Source: Actinacidiphila oryziradicis (GTDB lineage Bacteria > Actinomycetota > Actinomycetes > Streptomycetales > Streptomycetaceae). From it: a stretch of 64,000 bases of DNA. Positions 17,053-26,224 of this stretch are shown here, piece by piece. Position numbers and translations under genes: made by a program. The notes beneath the pieces are model-generated. The model saw nothing but the letters and a program-made list of their open reading frames with translations, was not told the origin of the DNA and did no database searches. How positions within the stretch are numbered: position 1 is the first letter of the stretch; each line of letters opens with the position of its first letter. Location of the stretch: assembly GCF_005047355.1 (NCBI RefSeq), contig NZ_SUMC01000011.1, positions 123,225-187,224 on the forward strand, in the 5' to 3' direction.

Positions 17053-19470
17053 CTACCAGCGCAACGTCACCGATTCGCCGCGCCCCAGCCGTACGGTCCG
17101 GGTCACTCCACCGGCGGCGACCTCGGTGGTACGGCCGCCCACGCTGCGGATCACCGCTTCCCTGGCCTTGCCGTTGCCCCAGGACAGGTCGACGGTGAAG
17201 CCGCCGCGGGCGCCGACACCGGTGATCTGCCCGTGCTCGGCCCACGCGTCGGGCAGCGCGGGAAGCAACTCGATCCGGCCGGGGCGGGAGTACAGCAGCA
17301 TGTCGACCACCGCCGACGGAGTGCCGAAGTTCGCCTCGATCTGGAAGATGCTGCTGGTGGAATCGAGCGGCCAGATGTCGAAGAGGTTGAGGGCCGATCC
17401 GCCGGTGCTGCCCGTCGAGGGCCGCAGGTTCGTAAGGATCATCTGGTACGCCTTCTCGCCGTCCTTGAATCTGGCCCAGCACAGGGCACGCCAGGCGTTG
17501 GCCCAGCCGTACGGGGCCGTGCCGCGGGCGACGAGCAGGTTCCGAACCCCGGTGATGAGGTCGGCGGGCGAGGACTCCAGGCTGATGCGGTCGCCGGGGA
17601 AGAAGCCGATGAGCGGCGAGAGGTGGCGGTGCTGGACTTCGCCGAGGTTGTCCGGCGTCATCCACTCCTCCAGCCAGCCGGTGGTGGGGCTGACCTGCGG
17701 GAGATAGAGGCGGTCACGCAGGCCGTCGATGACCCGCCGGTAGGCCGAGTCCTTGCCGAGTGTCGCACTCGCGGTGTGGAAGTTGGTGAACAGCGCCCAC
17801 ACCAGTTCTTGAGCGTAGGTGATGCCCATGGCGTCCTGTGGTCCGTGCTCGGGTGACCAGTCCTTGTCGTCCACGAGGACCTCGCGCGGCTGTCCGGTGA
17901 CGGGGTCGGTGACGGTGACGGTGACCAGCCGGGCCTCCCAGAACTCGCAGGCGCCCTTGAGCAGCGGGTAGATGCGAGCGAGCAGCCGGGTGTCCTGCGT
18001 GTACTCGTAGTGCTCGAAGATCGTGTTCACAAGCCAGGCACTCCCGGCCGGGTGCCACTGCCAGCCTGAGCCGCCGTAGATGTTGGTGGAGATGCCAATG
18101 GTCCAGCCGGCCACCTTGCCCGAGGAGTTGCGGAAGCGGTTGCGCGGGTCGTTGAAGAGCCGCACCGTGTTGTCGCTCCAGGAGGGCAGCTGGGCCAGGC
18201 AGTAGTCGGTGAGCGCGTCGAAGCAGCCGGGTAGGCCGGTCCGGTCGGGCATCCAGTAGTTCATCTGGATATTGATGTCGGTGTGATAGTCGCCCATCCA
18301 CCCGGGACTGTTGGTGTCGATCCACGACGCCTGCAGACCCATCGGCAAGCTGTCACGCGAGCCGCAGATCATCAGGTAGCGGCCGAACTGAAGGTAGGAC
18401 GCCTCTAGTTCGGGATCGGGTGCGGCGCCGTCCTGGGCGCGGGCCTGGAGGCGGGTCCAGGTGTCGAGTTGGCGCTGCTGTTTGGTCGAGGTTCCGAGCG
18501 ACAGCGTCATGGCGTCGAAGAGGCGGCGGTAGTCGGCGATGTGGGTGTTACGCAGGCTATCGGGCGCGTGGCGGGCTGCCGCAGAGACCTTTTCCCGGGC
18601 CAGAGCCTGAGGATCGACGGACGGGTCGCGGTAGCCGCGGGAGAAGTCGGGGGAGTAGTCGGTGCCGCCGCTGAAGATGACAGTCAGGTCGGCGCAGCCG
18701 GTGAAGTCCACGCCGGCGGCGTTGGCTTCCACCTGCCCGGTGCGGCTGACCGCCGTGATGGCGGCGCCGTAGCGCAGGCCGTTGTCGAAGGTGGCGCCGA
18801 AGGAAGCGGTGGCGTCGGAGGTGTTGGCGACGTTGTTTTCGCCGTGGGTGCCGGCCAGGGTGATCCGACCGGTGTAGGTGCCGCCGCCGCTCTGCGAGAA
18901 GCGCACGACCACGACATCATCAGGGTGGCTGGCGTACACCTCGCGCCGGTATGTCACGCCTTTCTGCGTGTAGGAGGCGGTGACCAGGCCGTTGCTGAGG
19001 TCCAGGGTGCGGCGGTAGCCGGTGACGGAGTCCAGGGTGTGGCCGGGTATCTCGACGGTGAGGTGGGCGAGTTGGGTGAGCGAGCCGAACGTCACCGGGT
19101 CATAGGGGAACTGGCCGTCGCTGCTGAGCACGTCGTTGCGCCCGCCGCCACTCCACAGGGTGGCGTCGGTGATGTAGATCGCTTCGTTGGCGGGGTCCCC
19201 GCTGACGAGGGCGCCGAGCCGTCCATTGCCGATGGGCAGGCCCTGCTGGATCATGTTGTCCGCGGCTGCGGGCGCCGTATACCACAGGCACACCGCTGTG
19301 CTGTCGTCCACCCGGGGATCGGTGGCGGGCCGGTCCGGCTCGGCCGCGGCGGCGGTGAAGGCCGGGAGTCCGGCGAAAGCGGCGAGGGATCCCGCGGCAC
19401 CGGCGCCGGTCAGCGCAAGAAAGTTCCGACGACTTGGGGACTGAGGGCGGGCAGGCTGGCGTGAGCTCAT
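17053..19470 (-). CDS. GH95-family glycosidase with Tat signal, exported
   Basis: Second GH95 enzyme, 805 aa, exported folded through the Tat system: the N-terminus has SRRNFLALTGAG followed by an Ala-rich core and cleavage region. GH95 segments include LPIGNGRLGALVSG, the active-site asparagine block INIQMNYWMPDR, a Glu region WSPEHGPQDA and VQHRHLSPLIGFFPG. The late segment reads QIEANFGTPSAVVDML, where the other paralogue has DGNAGG, so the active site differs. ATG 19470 has AGGAGGAG upstream. It probably releases fucose or a related sugar outside the cell for the importer at 21-25 kb. Confidence 0.9.
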   Translation of the reverse strand: MSSRQPARPQSPSRRNFLALTGAGAAGSLAAFAGLPAFTAAAAEPDRPATDPRVDDSTAVCLWYTAPAAADNMIQQGLPIGNGRLGALVSGDPANEAIYITDATLWSGGGRNDVLSSDGQFPYDPVTFGSLTQLAHLTVEIPGHTLDSVTGYRRTLDLSNGLVTASYTQKGVTYRREVYASHPDDVVVVRFSQSGGGTYTGRITLAGTHGENNVANTSDATASFGATFDNGLRYGAAITAVSRTGQVEANAAGVDFTGCADLTVIFSGGTDYSPDFSRGYRDPSVDPQALAREKVSAAARHAPDSLRNTHIADYRRLFDAMTLSLGTSTKQQRQLDTWTRLQARAQDGAAPDPELEASYLQFGRYLMICGSRDSLPMGLQASWIDTNSPGWMGDYHTDINIQMNYWMPDRTGLPGCFDALTDYCLAQLPSWSDNTVRLFNDPRNRFRNSSGKVAGWTIGISTNIYGGSGWQWHPAGSAWLVNTIFEHYEYTQDTRLLARIYPLLKGACEFWEARLVTVTVTDPVTGQPREVLVDDKDWSPEHGPQDAMGITYAQELVWALFTNFHTASATLGKDSAYRRVIDGLRDRLYLPQVSPTTGWLEEWMTPDNLGEVQHRHLSPLIGFFPGDRISLESSPADLITGVRNLLVARGTAPYGWANAWRALCWARFKDGEKAYQMILTNLRPSTGSTGGSALNLFDIWPLDSTSSIFQIEANFGTPSAVVDMLLYSRPGRIELLPALPDAWAEHGQITGVGARGGFTVDLSWGNGKAREAVIRSVGGRTTEVAAGGVTRTVRLGRGESVTLRW

Positions 19471-19565
19471 GAGGGCTACTCCTCCTGGGGAGTTCTGATA
19501 CGCATCAGGTGCTGTCCAGAAACGCAGGAGCAACATAGATCCACTGATTAGGCAGCTCAAGTTCC

Positions 19566-19608
19566 CTGACATTCGCATAGGACATCCCATGTATTCGTGG
19601 AATGTCAG
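19566..19608. promoter_or_regulatory. Inverted repeat in the GH95/dehydratase divergent region
   Basis: CTGACATTC (19566-19574) and GAATGTCAG (19600-19608) are perfect inverted arms 25 nt apart inside the 395-bp gap (19471-19865). The gap separates the exported GH95 gene from the plus-strand fucose operon and holds no gene. The arms could be a looped or two-half-site operator controlling both directions. Confidence 0.35.
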
Positions 19609-19865
19609 TGGCGTCGGCCTCGGCTCAACTCAGTTGTGCCTCACCTTGGTGCTGGCGGCGCCGACCCGGCACCGTGGTCGAGGTGCGTGGGGAGGTTCCG
19701 GCTCTGCCCCGATGCGGCCTCCGGCCGCCGCGACCGGGCGTTATTCCCGTTGCGGATGGCCCAAATCCCAAAGTCGTCGTTGTTACGCGCATATTTCCCG
19801 TGACTAAATGTGTTCCGTATTCGAACCTCTGGGCAGCGTGCACCGCACGTTTAGGAAGGATAGGG

Positions 19866-21131
19866 ATGGGACTAGACGCCTCTGCCGACGCGTTCGGCGT
19901 GCTGTCGCCAGCGCTGGTGGACCTGCCGCCCGGCGACGCCGGTTCTGTGATCACGTCCGTGGAGACCTATGCGTTGGCCGTGCCCCTCAAGCAGCCGATC
20001 GCCGATTCCACAGCGTCGCTGCGGTCCTGGATCGTTCCGGTGGTCGAGATCCGCACCGCGGACGGACGTGTCGGAACGGGCATCTCCGGGGTGCACTGCG
20101 GTCCGGAGTTGCTGTGCGACGTCATCAGCCGCTACTACGCGCCCGCGTTGCTTGGAGCCGCGTCCGAGGACATTCTCGGGACCTGGAAGCGGTTGTACTG
20201 GCTTCCCACCCATTGGCTCGGCCGGGCCGGCGTTGTGCACATGGCACTGGCGATGGTCGACATCGCGCTGTGGGATCTCGCGGCGCAACGGGCCGGGGTA
20301 CCGCTGTGGCGGCTGCTGGGCGGCAGCGCCGAGGCGATCGAGACCTACAACACCGACGGAGGCTGGTTGAACTATCCGGTCGAGACGCTGGTGCGGGATG
20401 TGAACTCGCTGATCGATCGCGGCTGGCATCGAGTGAAAGTCAAGGTTGGCAAGTCTGACTGGCGTGAGGACGCCCAGCGGGTACGGGCAGTTCGCCGAGC
20501 GATCGGCGACGACATCACGCTGATGTGCGACGCAAACCAGCGCTGGGATCTGTCGACGGCCGGCCGGCTTCTGCCGGTTCTGGAAGAGGTCGGCATGGAC
20601 TGGATCGAAGAACCCTTGCATGCCGACGCTCTGGACGGGCACGCCCGACTGCAACGGGACACGCGCGTCGACATCGCCGCCGGGGAGAGCCTGTACTCCT
20701 ACCACCACTTTGCCAGCTTCATTGCGGCCGACGCGATTCGCGTGGTGCAGGTGGATGTGACGCGAGTCGGCGGTGTCACCGAATGGCTTCAGGTCGCTCA
20801 GCATGCGGCCGCGCGCGGGTTGCGGATCGCCCCGCATGCCGGCGACATGATGCAGGTACACCAGCACCTCGTCGGCACGGCGCTGAGTGACGTGCCACCG
20901 CTGGTCGAGTTCATCCCGTGGACGCAGGACGCGTTCGAGCAACGCAGCGTGGTGCACGAGGGCTACCTGGAGCGTCCGCAATTTCCCGGTGCGTCGACGG
21001 CCATCCATCGCGACGCCCGCCGCCAATGGCAGATCCGCGGTGTCGGCCGCGTCACCGATCAGGGCGGTACCGCCGCCAAGCCGCACCGGCTCCCAACGAT
21101 CAACGCCCGTAGCGAAGGAGAAGCTCAGTGA
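19866..21131 (+). CDS. Enolase-superfamily sugar acid dehydratase, L-fuconate dehydratase-like (paralogue 2)
   Basis: Dehydratase of 421 aa, very similar to the gene at 12780-13982, with the same catalytic set: RVKVKVG, CDANQRWD, EEPLHADA, AGES and APHAGDMMQVHQHL. ATG 19866 is supported by GGAAGG upstream; the longer upstream frame has no coding character. It is the first gene of a seven-gene operon. Its TGA overlaps the GTG of the binding-protein gene (GTGA), so translation is coupled. It has about 20 extra C-terminal residues compared with paralogue 1. L-fuconate is the favoured substrate from operon context. Confidence 0.9.
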   Translation: MGLDASADAFGVLSPALVDLPPGDAGSVITSVETYALAVPLKQPIADSTASLRSWIVPVVEIRTADGRVGTGISGVHCGPELLCDVISRYYAPALLGAASEDILGTWKRLYWLPTHWLGRAGVVHMALAMVDIALWDLAAQRAGVPLWRLLGGSAEAIETYNTDGGWLNYPVETLVRDVNSLIDRGWHRVKVKVGKSDWREDAQRVRAVRRAIGDDITLMCDANQRWDLSTAGRLLPVLEEVGMDWIEEPLHADALDGHARLQRDTRVDIAAGESLYSYHHFASFIAADAIRVVQVDVTRVGGVTEWLQVAQHAAARGLRIAPHAGDMMQVHQHLVGTALSDVPPLVEFIPWTQDAFEQRSVVHEGYLERPQFPGASTAIHRDARRQWQIRGVGRVTDQGGTAAKPHRLPTINARSEGEAQ

Positions 21132-22180
21132 AGCGCAGGACCGGTTTTGCTCTTATGGCCTCGACACTGGCCGCCTTGTTGCTCCTCAGCGCGTGTGGCA
21201 GCGGGAGCTCCCCGGGCGACGGGGGATCCGGCAGCGGCAAGAAGCTGGTGATCGGCGACGTCCTCTTCGACACCGACGCCTACCAGATCGCCCAGCAGAA
21301 GCAGATGCAGAAGTACGCCGACAGCCTGGGCATCAAAATCATCTTCGAGAATCAGCAGGGGCAGGGCACTAAGGCACCTGACCTGATGCAGGCCCTGCAG
21401 ACCCGCGGCGTCGACGGCATCATCATGCAGCCGGCCAACGCGAACGTCGCCGTTCCGCTCGTCAGGCAGGCTCAGGCCCAGAAGGTTCCGGTACTCGGCT
21501 GGGCGATCCCGTTCGGGGCTGGAGTGACTGCACCGTACGTCGGGCTGGAGGAGAAGGCGGAGACCGAGGCCGCCGGCAAGGCCGCTGCCCAATACGTTCA
21601 GAAGAACTTCCCGGGACAGCCCGTCAAGGTGTTGATCGTCACGATCACCGGCGTCTCCTCTTGTTCCGACGACCGGATGGGGCCCTTCGAGCAGGGAGTC
21701 AAGTCCGTCGCACCGAACGCCCAGATCACGACCGTCAACGGCGGGGCCGATCGGAACACGGCGGTGACCGTCGCACAGGATGCCCTCCAGCGCGACAAGG
21801 GCTACAACATCGCCACCGGCTGCAACTCCGACATGGCGATGGGGGCCCTGCAAGCCTTCAAGTCCGCGGGCCTGGGCGGGGCGACAAACAAGAAGCCCGA
21901 CCACACCTACTTCTACAGCATCAATGGAACCGACGAGGAACTGCGCGCGCTGACCGACCCGACCTCACCCCTGATGGCCGATCTCGGGCTGACCCCTAAA
22001 GAGGTGGCCAAGACCTTGATCGACACCATGGAGCAGATGATCAGCGGCAAGATCCCGGCGTACAGCAACCACACCGTCAACGTCCCCGACAAGCCGCTCG
22101 GGCCCGACTGCACCGCCGCGAACGACTTCAACAAGTCCGAGTACTTCGCGACAACGAACCTGCCCTGTGTCGGCAACTGA
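21128..22180 (+). CDS. ABC sugar-binding lipoprotein (ribose/fucose type)
   Basis: Periplasmic-binding-protein family 4 type (RbsB-like), 350 aa. The signal peptide ends in the lipobox LLSAC, followed by a Gly/Ser linker. The core contains GVDGIIMQPANAN and a late DEELRAL segment typical of monosaccharide binders. The GTG start 21128 overlaps the preceding stop, with GAAGGAG upstream. It probably binds free L-fucose or a related monosaccharide released by the exported glycosidases. Ligand inferred from operon partners. Confidence 0.92.
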   Translation: MKRRTGFALMASTLAALLLLSACGSGSSPGDGGSGSGKKLVIGDVLFDTDAYQIAQQKQMQKYADSLGIKIIFENQQGQGTKAPDLMQALQTRGVDGIIMQPANANVAVPLVRQAQAQKVPVLGWAIPFGAGVTAPYVGLEEKAETEAAGKAAAQYVQKNFPGQPVKVLIVTITGVSSCSDDRMGPFEQGVKSVAPNAQITTVNGGADRNTAVTVAQDALQRDKGYNIATGCNSDMAMGALQAFKSAGLGGATNKKPDHTYFYSINGTDEELRALTDPTSPLMADLGLTPKEVAKTLIDTMEQMISGKIPAYSNHTVNVPDKPLGPDCTAANDFNKSEYFATTNLPCVGN

Positions 22181-22235
22181 GCCGATACCCGGCGCGACGT
22201 GCCTACGGACACACGAGTAACACGGAGGAGTCACT

Positions 22236-23741
22236 ATGGACACGGCAGGCGGCACCGACCTGCTCGTGGTCGACGAGCTGACCAAGAGCTACGACGGTGT
22301 TCAGGCGCTGCGAGGTGCGAACCTCGTGGTCAAGCGCGGAGAGATCCATGCGCTCCTCGGCGAGAACGGGGCCGGTAAGTCCACCCTGATCAAGAGCCTC
22401 GCCGGCGCCGTCAAACCCGACTCGGGAACGATCACATTCGAGGGAGAGGGCGTCGAGTTCGGCTCGCGAGCCGACTCGATGAGCCGCGGCATCAGCGTCA
22501 TCTTCCAGCACGCCAACCTGGTTCCGCAGCTGACGGTCGCGGAGAATGTCGTACTCGGCAACGAGCAACGGCTGTTCGGCTATCTCCGCGATGGCCGGCA
22601 GCGGCAGGCAACCAACGAAGTCCTGGCTCGTCTGGGCATGAGCATCGACCTGAACCGGACCGCCGCGAGCCTGAGTGCCGGCGAACGACAGCTCGTCGAG
22701 ATCGCTCGTGCGCTGCTGCAGCAGACGAAATTGTTGATCCTCGACGAGCCCACCGCCTCACTGGGAACCGAAGAGGTGGAGCACCTGCATCACGTGCTGC
22801 TCGAGCTACGCGACAGCGGCATCGGCATCATCTACGTCTCGCACCGGCTGGAGGAGGTGCTCTCCGTCAGCGACCGGCTGACCGTCCTGCGCGATGGCCG
22901 AACCGTCGGCACCAAAAGCGCCGCCGAGACGAGCACCGCCGACGTCATCCAGTTGATGATCGGCCGCGACGCCTCCCACGTCTTCCGCAAGACCTCTGAT
23001 GCCCGTGAGGAGATCGCGCTCAGGGTGCGAGACCTGACCACCCCGAGCGGGCTCCAAGGCGTCAGCTTCGACCTGCACGCCGGCGAGATCCTCGGCGTCT
23101 ACGGACTGCTCGGCTCCGGCCGTACCGAACTCGCCCGCGCCATCTACGGAGCCGACCCGATCGACGGCGGCATGATCGAGACACCCACCGCGCCGACCGG
23201 GCGCAAGAGGAATCCCTATCGAGCCGCCCGTGCGGGCATCGGCCTCGTGCCGGAGGAACGCACCACCCAGGCGATGTTCCCGTTGCTGTCGATCACCGAG
23301 AACATGAGCTCGGGGAAGCCTTGGCTCTCCACCAAATGGGGTGTCATTCGCAACCGGCAGCGTCGCCACCTCGTCGAGGAGATGGCTGGGCGGGTTCGGC
23401 TCAAGGCGGCATCGCCGGGTCAGAGCATCGCCGCGCTCTCCGGCGGAAACCAGCAGAAGGTCATTCTCGGACGATGGATGCTCGGCGGCTCCAGCCTGCT
23501 CATCCTCGACGACCCCACCGTCGGAGTCGACATCGGCGCCAAGGAGGAGATCTACCGACTCATCTCGGAGCTGACCGCGGACGGCACGGCGGTTCTGCTG
23601 CTGTCCTCCGAACTGCCCGAGGTACTCGGCCTGTCCGATCGCGTCATCGTCCTCTTCCACGGTGCGGTCGCCGCCACATACACCAGCAATGACATTTCCG
23701 AACAGGCGCTGCTGCGCGCGGCGCATGGGGAGGCAGCATGA
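22236..23741 (+). CDS. Sugar ABC transporter ATPase, two-domain RbsA/MglA type
   Basis: Cytoplasmic ATPase, 501 aa, made of two nucleotide-binding domains. The first has Walker A GENGAGKST, signature LSAGERQ and Walker B LLILDEPT. The second lacks a normal Walker A (GLLGSGRTE) and has LSGGNQQK, as is usual for this family. ATG 22236 follows GGAGG. Its stop overlaps the permease start (ATGA). Unlike the two MalFG-type systems in this window, this importer carries its own ATPase. Confidence 0.95.
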   Translation: MDTAGGTDLLVVDELTKSYDGVQALRGANLVVKRGEIHALLGENGAGKSTLIKSLAGAVKPDSGTITFEGEGVEFGSRADSMSRGISVIFQHANLVPQLTVAENVVLGNEQRLFGYLRDGRQRQATNEVLARLGMSIDLNRTAASLSAGERQLVEIARALLQQTKLLILDEPTASLGTEEVEHLHHVLLELRDSGIGIIYVSHRLEEVLSVSDRLTVLRDGRTVGTKSAAETSTADVIQLMIGRDASHVFRKTSDAREEIALRVRDLTTPSGLQGVSFDLHAGEILGVYGLLGSGRTELARAIYGADPIDGGMIETPTAPTGRKRNPYRAARAGIGLVPEERTTQAMFPLLSITENMSSGKPWLSTKWGVIRNRQRRHLVEEMAGRVRLKAASPGQSIAALSGGNQQKVILGRWMLGGSSLLILDDPTVGVDIGAKEEIYRLISELTADGTAVLLLSSELPEVLGLSDRVIVLFHGAVAATYTSNDISEQALLRAAHGEAA

Positions 23742-24778
23742 CCAGTCTTGAAAGCGTCGCCGACGAAACCGTCCCAGCACAAAGGTCCCCGATGTGGGCC
23801 GGGTTGGGGATCTGGTTCGCGCGGCCCACGAGCAAGACGCTGGTCATGAACATCGGCATCCTCATCGTCCTGAGCGTGTGGCTGTCCTTCGCGACCAGTC
23901 AGTTCACGACGTCCCGGAACATCACCAACGTCCTCGGCCAGATCTCCTTCATCGGGATGTCCGCCTGCCTGGTCACTCTCGTCATGATCGCCGGCGGCCT
24001 GGACCTTTCCATCGGCTCCATCATCGCCGTCGCCGGCGTGACTGCCGCCAAGTTCGTCGCCGAAGCCCACTGGCCTCTCGGATGGGCGTTTCTCATGGGC
24101 GTCCTGGCCGGCGGCGTCATCGGAGCCCTCAACGCCCTCCTCATCGTGGGGATGAAGATCAACCCAGTGATCACCACGCTCGGCACCATGTACATCGGCC
24201 GGGGTCTGGCGAACGTCGTCGCTGGTGGATCCCCGGTCATCGGTGTGCCGCTCTCCTTCAACAATCTGGCAACCTCTGCCGTGGGACCGGTCCCCGTCCC
24301 AGTCGCGATCTTCGCCGTGATCGCCCTCATCATGATCTTCGTCGAACGCAAGACCATCCTCGGTCGGTGGACCATCGCCAGCGGAGGAAATCAAGAGGCG
24401 GCTCGCCTCTCGGGAATCCCGATCAACCGTACCCGAGTCACGCTCTACATACTGTCCGGCCTCGCGGCCGGCGTCGCGGGCATCCTCATGAACTCCCGCA
24501 TCGCCACCGGCGACCCGAATTCCGGCACTGGCTTCGAATTCGACGTCATCGTCGCCGTCGTCCTCGGCGGTACCGCCATCACCGGCGGACAGGGAACGAT
24601 CATCGGTTCGATCGTCGGCGTCCTGATCGTGGGCGTCCTGAACAACGGCCTCAACCTGCTGGGCGTGTCGACGTTCTACCAGAACATCGTCCAAGGCGGT
24701 GTGCTCATTTTCGCCGTCGGCATCGACGAGGTGTTCCGGCATACCTGGCGCACCATCCTTAAACGACAGCGGCACTAA
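23738..24778 (+). CDS. Sugar ABC transporter permease, RbsC type
   Basis: Membrane permease, 346 aa, with eight to ten hydrophobic segments and the family block LDLSIGSIIAVAG. It forms the pore for the monosaccharide importer with the products of the two preceding genes. The ATG overlaps the ATPase stop. A 54-bp gap follows before the NTF2-like gene, still in the same operon. Confidence 0.94.
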   Translation: MTSLESVADETVPAQRSPMWAGLGIWFARPTSKTLVMNIGILIVLSVWLSFATSQFTTSRNITNVLGQISFIGMSACLVTLVMIAGGLDLSIGSIIAVAGVTAAKFVAEAHWPLGWAFLMGVLAGGVIGALNALLIVGMKINPVITTLGTMYIGRGLANVVAGGSPVIGVPLSFNNLATSAVGPVPVPVAIFAVIALIMIFVERKTILGRWTIASGGNQEAARLSGIPINRTRVTLYILSGLAAGVAGILMNSRIATGDPNSGTGFEFDVIVAVVLGGTAITGGQGTIIGSIVGVLIVGVLNNGLNLLGVSTFYQNIVQGGVLIFAVGIDEVFRHTWRTILKRQRH

Positions 24779-24832
24779 AGCCGCTACCAGAGTCAAGCCC
24801 AACACAGCAACGAGAGAAAGGGAGGACTGCCC

Positions 24833-25210
24833 ATGTCCGCCACCCCACGAGAAGTGGCCGAATCCTACTGGCGCGCCGAGGAAAGCCGAGACATCACGCG
24901 TATCCTGTCCCACTTCCATGAGGACGCCGTCTTCCATCCCGTATCCGGTCCACTCAAAGGCCACGCCGAGATCCGCACCTTCTACGACGGCATGGGCGAC
25001 GCCTTCCCCGGCCTGGAAGTAACCATCACCCACGAAATCTGCTCCGGTGATGAGGCGTGCCTCGAATGGGAAGCGGTCCTCATCGACCATGACGGCGTGC
25101 GGATCCCTATCCGAGGCGTCAACGTCGTGCATATACACGACGGCAAATTCGACTCGGTCCGCGCCTACTTCGACCCCACGCAGTTCCCGACGACAGGCGG
25201 CCAACAGTGA
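24833..25210 (+). CDS. NTF2/SnoaL-like small protein
   Basis: A 125-aa protein with the NTF2-like cone-fold pattern: an N-terminal helix (VAESYWRAEESRD), FHEDAVFHPVSGPLKGHAEI and a C-terminal strand region ending FDPTQF. Such proteins include ketosteroid-isomerase-type enzymes, cyclases and non-enzymatic binders. AAGGGAGG precedes the ATG. Its stop overlaps the aldo/keto reductase start (GTGA), so the two are made together. It might assist lactone or keto-sugar isomerisation in the pathway, but no known L-fucose route needs it. Function unknown. Confidence 0.8.
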   Translation: MSATPREVAESYWRAEESRDITRILSHFHEDAVFHPVSGPLKGHAEIRTFYDGMGDAFPGLEVTITHEICSGDEACLEWEAVLIDHDGVRIPIRGVNVVHIHDGKFDSVRAYFDPTQFPTTGGQQ

Positions 25211-26211
25211 TCGACTTGTACGCGACCCACCAGATCGGCGACACCGAGCTGCGCCTGCCGCGGATCGGACTCGGCACCGCCTCGCTCGGCAACTTCCTGC
25301 GCCCCGTCACCGACAAAGACGCCACGGCGGTCATCACGCGAGCATTGGAACGCGGCACGCGTTACCTCGACACCGCCCCGCTGTACGGACACGGCCTCGC
25401 TGAACAGCGCGTCCGAGCGGCGATCGCCGGCATTCCTCGCGACGAGCTCGTGATCTCCACCAAGGTCGGCCGGCTTTTGCGCGAAGACGCGCCCCACGAC
25501 GAGAGTCAATACTTCAACGGGGAACCGTTCTACAAGAACGTCCCATCCGCGGGCCCGGTCTGGGACTTCAGTGAGAAAGGTGTCCGCCAGTCGGTAGAGG
25601 AAAGCATGCAGCGCGTCGGTGTCGATCGGTTCGACATCCTTCACCTGCACGACCCCGACGAGCATTTCGAGCAGGCAAGCACCACCGGGTACAACGCCCT
25701 GAGCAAACTCCGGGCCGACGGCAAGGTTCAGGCCATCGGCGCAGGCATGAACCGCACCGCGGTCCTGACGGAACTCGTCCGCGACTGCGACCTCGACGTC
25801 ATCCTCCTCGCCGGCCGATACACGTTGCTCGACCAAACCGGGATGGACGAGCTCCTTCCCATGTGCGCACGGCGCAAGACCTCAGTCGTCGCCGGGGGAG
25901 TGTTCAACAGCGGCATCCTCATCGACCCGGAGCCGGGTACGACCTTCGACTACGTTCCCGCGTCCCCAGAAGTCCTCGAACGCGCGCGCCGCATCCGCAG
26001 CATCTGCGCCCGCCACGACATCCCCATGGCCGCTGCCGCCGTACAGTTCCCTCTTGCCCACCCCCAGGTGTGCAGCGTGCTCCTCGGGCCCAGATCACTC
26101 GACGAACTCGACATGGACCTCGGGCTCCTGTCCGTCGACATCCCCTCGGCCCTCTGGGCTGACCTTCGCGCGGATAACCTGATCCGGCCCGATGCACCCT
26201 GCCCAGAGTAG
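25207..26211 (+). CDS. Aldo/keto reductase, probable L-fucose (aldose) dehydrogenase
   Basis: AKR of the D-threo-aldose/L-fucose dehydrogenase type, 334 aa. It would oxidise the free sugar at C1 with NAD(P)+ to the lactone. Visible are RIGLGTASLG, the active-site stretch DTAPLYGHGLAE (Asp and Tyr), Lys in ISTKVG, and VLLGPRSLDEL near the cofactor site. The GTG start overlaps the NTF2-like stop. It is followed 13 bp later by the lactonase gene, which matches the first two pathway steps. Strongly supported by operon order; exact sugar preference untested. Confidence 0.9.
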   Translation: MIDLYATHQIGDTELRLPRIGLGTASLGNFLRPVTDKDATAVITRALERGTRYLDTAPLYGHGLAEQRVRAAIAGIPRDELVISTKVGRLLREDAPHDESQYFNGEPFYKNVPSAGPVWDFSEKGVRQSVEESMQRVGVDRFDILHLHDPDEHFEQASTTGYNALSKLRADGKVQAIGAGMNRTAVLTELVRDCDLDVILLAGRYTLLDQTGMDELLPMCARRKTSVVAGGVFNSGILIDPEPGTTFDYVPASPEVLERARRIRSICARHDIPMAAAAVQFPLAHPQVCSVLLGPRSLDELDMDLGLLSVDIPSALWADLRADNLIRPDAPCPE

Positions 26212-26224
26212 AGAGGCTCGCCCG

